NCBI GenBank assembly: GCA_041676625.1
Contig: JBAYRN010000002.1
Coordinates: forward strand, 1 to 64,000
DNA from: JAEXNA01 sp041676625
GTDB lineage: Bacteria; Vulcanimicrobiota; Xenobia; Xenobiales; JADMJV01
Direction: 5' to 3'
Length of the DNA stretch: 64,000 nt
Position 1 is the first letter of the stretch. The number at the start of each line of letters is the position of its first letter. Both the position numbers and the translations under genes were made by a program. Positions 62,270-64,000 of this stretch are shown in pieces. The notes beneath the pieces are model-generated. The model saw only the letters and a program-made list of their open reading frames with translations, searched no databases and was not told the origin of the DNA.

Positions 62270-63044
62270 ATTTACCGAGAATCTGTCCCAGGTAGCCGGT
62301 CGTTACGCCCTCTGTGTGCGAGTTCTGGGGGAAGGGCGAAGCCCTCTGGGGGTGGATGAATTTTCGGACCAACTCTTTCCCGCCGCCAGCGTTATCAAGG
62401 TTGGCATCATGGCGTGTCTTCTCCATGAGGTAGCGGGGGGCCGCTTGTCGCTCTCCCAGGAGGTGAAGGTGGAGCCGACCGATATGGTGGGAGGAGCGGG
62501 TGTGCTCTTCGAGATGGAGAGCCGGAGCTACACCCTGGGTGAATTGTGCCGTCTGATGATGGTGGTGAGCGATAACACCGCCTCCAACGCCTGTCTTCGG
62601 CAAGTGGGCATGGAGCGGCTCAACCGATTTTTTCAGGAGCGGGGCTATCAGGCCCAGCAGCAGCGCTACTTTATGGATCCCGTGATCGATGGTCGAGACA
62701 ATCGGATGACCGCCGAGTCAGCGGCCTTTCTGCTGGATGACCTGTATTCAGGAGTAGGATTGAACGAGGAACTCCGGGAGTTTGCCGTGGGCTCCCTCCG
62801 ACGGCAACAGTTTCGAGAAAAGATCCCTCTGATGCTTCCTCCCGAGATCCTGGTGGGGCATAAGACCGGCGAATTGGACGGGGTGTGTCACGACGCCGCC
62901 GTGGTGGAAACCGATAGGCCCTACATTCTGGTCATATTTACCGCCGAGGGGGAGGCCCCCTGGCTGGTGGATCGGGCCGTCGCCACCTGCTCTCTGGAGA
63001 TTTTTCACCGTCACCCCCTACTCATGAAAAGAGTTGCTCGATGA
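62262..63044 (+). CDS. Class A beta-lactamase-like serine hydrolase
   Basis: 260 aa. Penicillin-binding fold motifs: S43-V-I-K46, S103-D-N, and K201-T-G. The Glu of the omega loop (E166) is not in place, so hydrolysis of beta-lactams is doubtful. No signal peptide is seen, unusual for this fold; it would be cytoplasmic. Overlaps the PilZ gene by 8 bp and era by 4 bp. A role in cell wall or esterase chemistry is a guess. Confidence 0.8.
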   Translation: MGEFTENLSQVAGRYALCVRVLGEGRSPLGVDEFSDQLFPAASVIKVGIMACLLHEVAGGRLSLSQEVKVEPTDMVGGAGVLFEMESRSYTLGELCRLMMVVSDNTASNACLRQVGMERLNRFFQERGYQAQQQRYFMDPVIDGRDNRMTAESAAFLLDDLYSGVGLNEELREFAVGSLRRQQFREKIPLMLPPEILVGHKTGELDGVCHDAAVVETDRPYILVIFTAEGEAPWLVDRAVATCSLEIFHRHPLLMKRVAR

Positions 63045-63922
63045 GTTATCGCAGCGGATTCGTGGCTCTGGTGGGGAAACCCAACGTGGGTAAATCCACC
63101 CTGGTCAATCGATTGGTGGGACGCAAGGTTGCCATCACCTCCTCCAAGCCCCAGACCACTCGGCAAAGGATGTTGGGGGTGCTGCACGGGGAGGACTACC
63201 AGGCTGTCCTGGTTGATACCCCGGGGATGATGAAGCCGAAAACCCGGCTTCATCACTCCATGATCCAGGCCGCAAGCCAGGAAGCTGCAGGGGCGGACCT
63301 GGTCTTGTGGTTGGCGGAGTCGACCCACCTCCCCACCGAGGAAGATGAGGCGGTGGCAAAGTTCATGCGCGACTCCAAGGCTCCCGGTTGGCTGGTTCTT
63401 ACCAAGGAGGACCGAAATCGGGAGGGGGTCCTGGAAGCTTGCCGGGAGTTACTGCCCGAGGCCGTTCAGGTCCACAGGGTCTCGGCCCGGAGCGGTGAAG
63501 GGCTGCCGGCCTTGGTAGAGGCCATCCGTCTGGCGCTTCCCGACGGCCCGCCATACTTTCCGCCCGATCAGGTCTCGGAGCAAAACGACCGGCTGTGGAT
63601 GGCCGAAGTCATCCGGGAGAAAGTGCTCCAGGCCGCCCGTCAGGAGGTCCCCCACGCTGTGGCGGTGACCGTGGAGGAACTGAGAGAGGGTAAAGGGGGC
63701 GAGGAAACCCTGTACGGACGAGCCATCCTTTACGTGGAAAAGAAGAGCCAGAAGGGCATCTTGATCGGAAAGAACGGTGCCTTACTCAAAAAGATCGGAG
63801 CCGAGGCCAGAACCGAACTGGAGGCAGCCTGGGGGAAGCCGCTCTTTCTCGATCTGTGGGTGAAGGTCAAGAAGGATTGGCGCGACAGGGACGATTGGCT
63901 GCGCTATTTAGGATACCGCTAG
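63041..63922 (+). CDS. era: GTPase Era
   Basis: 293 aa. G1 GKPNVGKST, G3 DTPG, G4 TKED (Thr in place of Asn) and a C-terminal KH domain with GKNGALLKKIG and WVKVKKDWRDRD. Era binds 16S rRNA near the 3' end and helps 30S maturation. ATG overlaps the preceding stop by 4 bp. The last 78 bp of the window hold no gene I can identify. Confidence 0.96.
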   Translation: MSYRSGFVALVGKPNVGKSTLVNRLVGRKVAITSSKPQTTRQRMLGVLHGEDYQAVLVDTPGMMKPKTRLHHSMIQAASQEAAGADLVLWLAESTHLPTEEDEAVAKFMRDSKAPGWLVLTKEDRNREGVLEACRELLPEAVQVHRVSARSGEGLPALVEAIRLALPDGPPYFPPDQVSEQNDRLWMAEVIREKVLQAARQEVPHAVAVTVEELREGKGGEETLYGRAILYVEKKSQKGILIGKNGALLKKIGAEARTELEAAWGKPLFLDLWVKVKKDWRDRDDWLRYLGYR

Positions 63923-64000
63923 TCCTTGCGAAGGACCTTGTTTCCAGGAAGGCGAACGCCGCAGCCTTGGGTCATTTCCGCGCTCCTGGAGACGGAAAAT

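Overview
The window is a high-GC (roughly 60%) bacterial chromosome segment, densely coded on both strands. Many genes overlap by 4 bp (ATGA, GTGA, TTGA) and TTG/GTG starts are common. Gene content points to a diderm (Gram-negative-type) bacterium: PilN/PilO of a type IV pilus or secretion system, a LolA-like protein, hopanoid genes (hpnA, hpnG, hpnH, hpnI and a squalene/phytoene-synthase-like gene), PilZ proteins, and an F420-type LLM oxidoreductase. I cannot assign a phylum from the sequence. The PUFA synthase has the gene order and domain layout described for myxobacteria, but such clusters are known from several phyla, so it does not settle taxonomy.

Region 1 (1-21712) is the most notable. 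A PUFA/polyketide-type synthase (3' part of a pfaD-type enoyl reductase; a 2357-aa KS-AT-5xACP-KR-DH protein; a 2349-aa KS-CLF-AT-DH-DH protein) is followed on the same strand by a 1020-aa membrane protein with a triplicated domain that I do not recognise, then by oleB, oleC and oleD, three of the four enzymes of head-to-head long-chain olefin synthesis. The ole genes overlap by 4 bp and oleB overlaps the unknown gene. The region therefore reads as one operon that could make a long-chain polyunsaturated fatty chain and join chains into an olefin. The condensing enzyme OleA and a phosphopantetheinyl transferase are not in the window.

Region 2 (21709-31040) holds an unknown small protein, two unknown proteins (one with a signal peptide), a PilZ-like protein, coaBC, a LexA-type DNA-binding domain without a peptidase, a 22-bp inverted repeat around a 120-nt spacer, a subtilase fused to a glycogen-binding-like domain, a LolA-like protein and a DinG/XPD-type helicase.

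Region 3 (31041-36752) is housekeeping and pilus: pnp with a long Arg/Asp/Gly tail, rpsO, pilO and pilN, with clear intrinsic terminators. A J-domain membrane protein and a tandem SRPBCC protein lie upstream.

Region 4 (37480-46849) contains an esterase, a CYTH-domain protein, a squalene/phytoene-synthase-like protein, a NarL-type regulator, an Hpt protein, the hopanoid side-chain genes hpnA-hpnG-hpnI converging on hpnH plus a methyltransferase, and a tRNA-Leu(CAA) with a strong promoter just ahead of a 5'-3' exonuclease gene.

Region 5 (46968-63922) is mixed: a degenerate NarL-type pseudo-receiver regulator, two Hsp20-like proteins flanking a GH1 beta-glucosidase, an MgtC-like protein, two family-2 glycosyltransferases, an SRPBCC/dehydrogenase/PLP-decarboxylase operon, an LLM oxidoreductase with a DUF892 ferritin-like protein, an M20 dipeptidase, a DHH phosphoesterase, a secreted papain-like peptidase, and a tandem-PilZ, beta-lactamase-like, era operon. 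No insertion sequence, prophage, CRISPR array or rRNA was seen.
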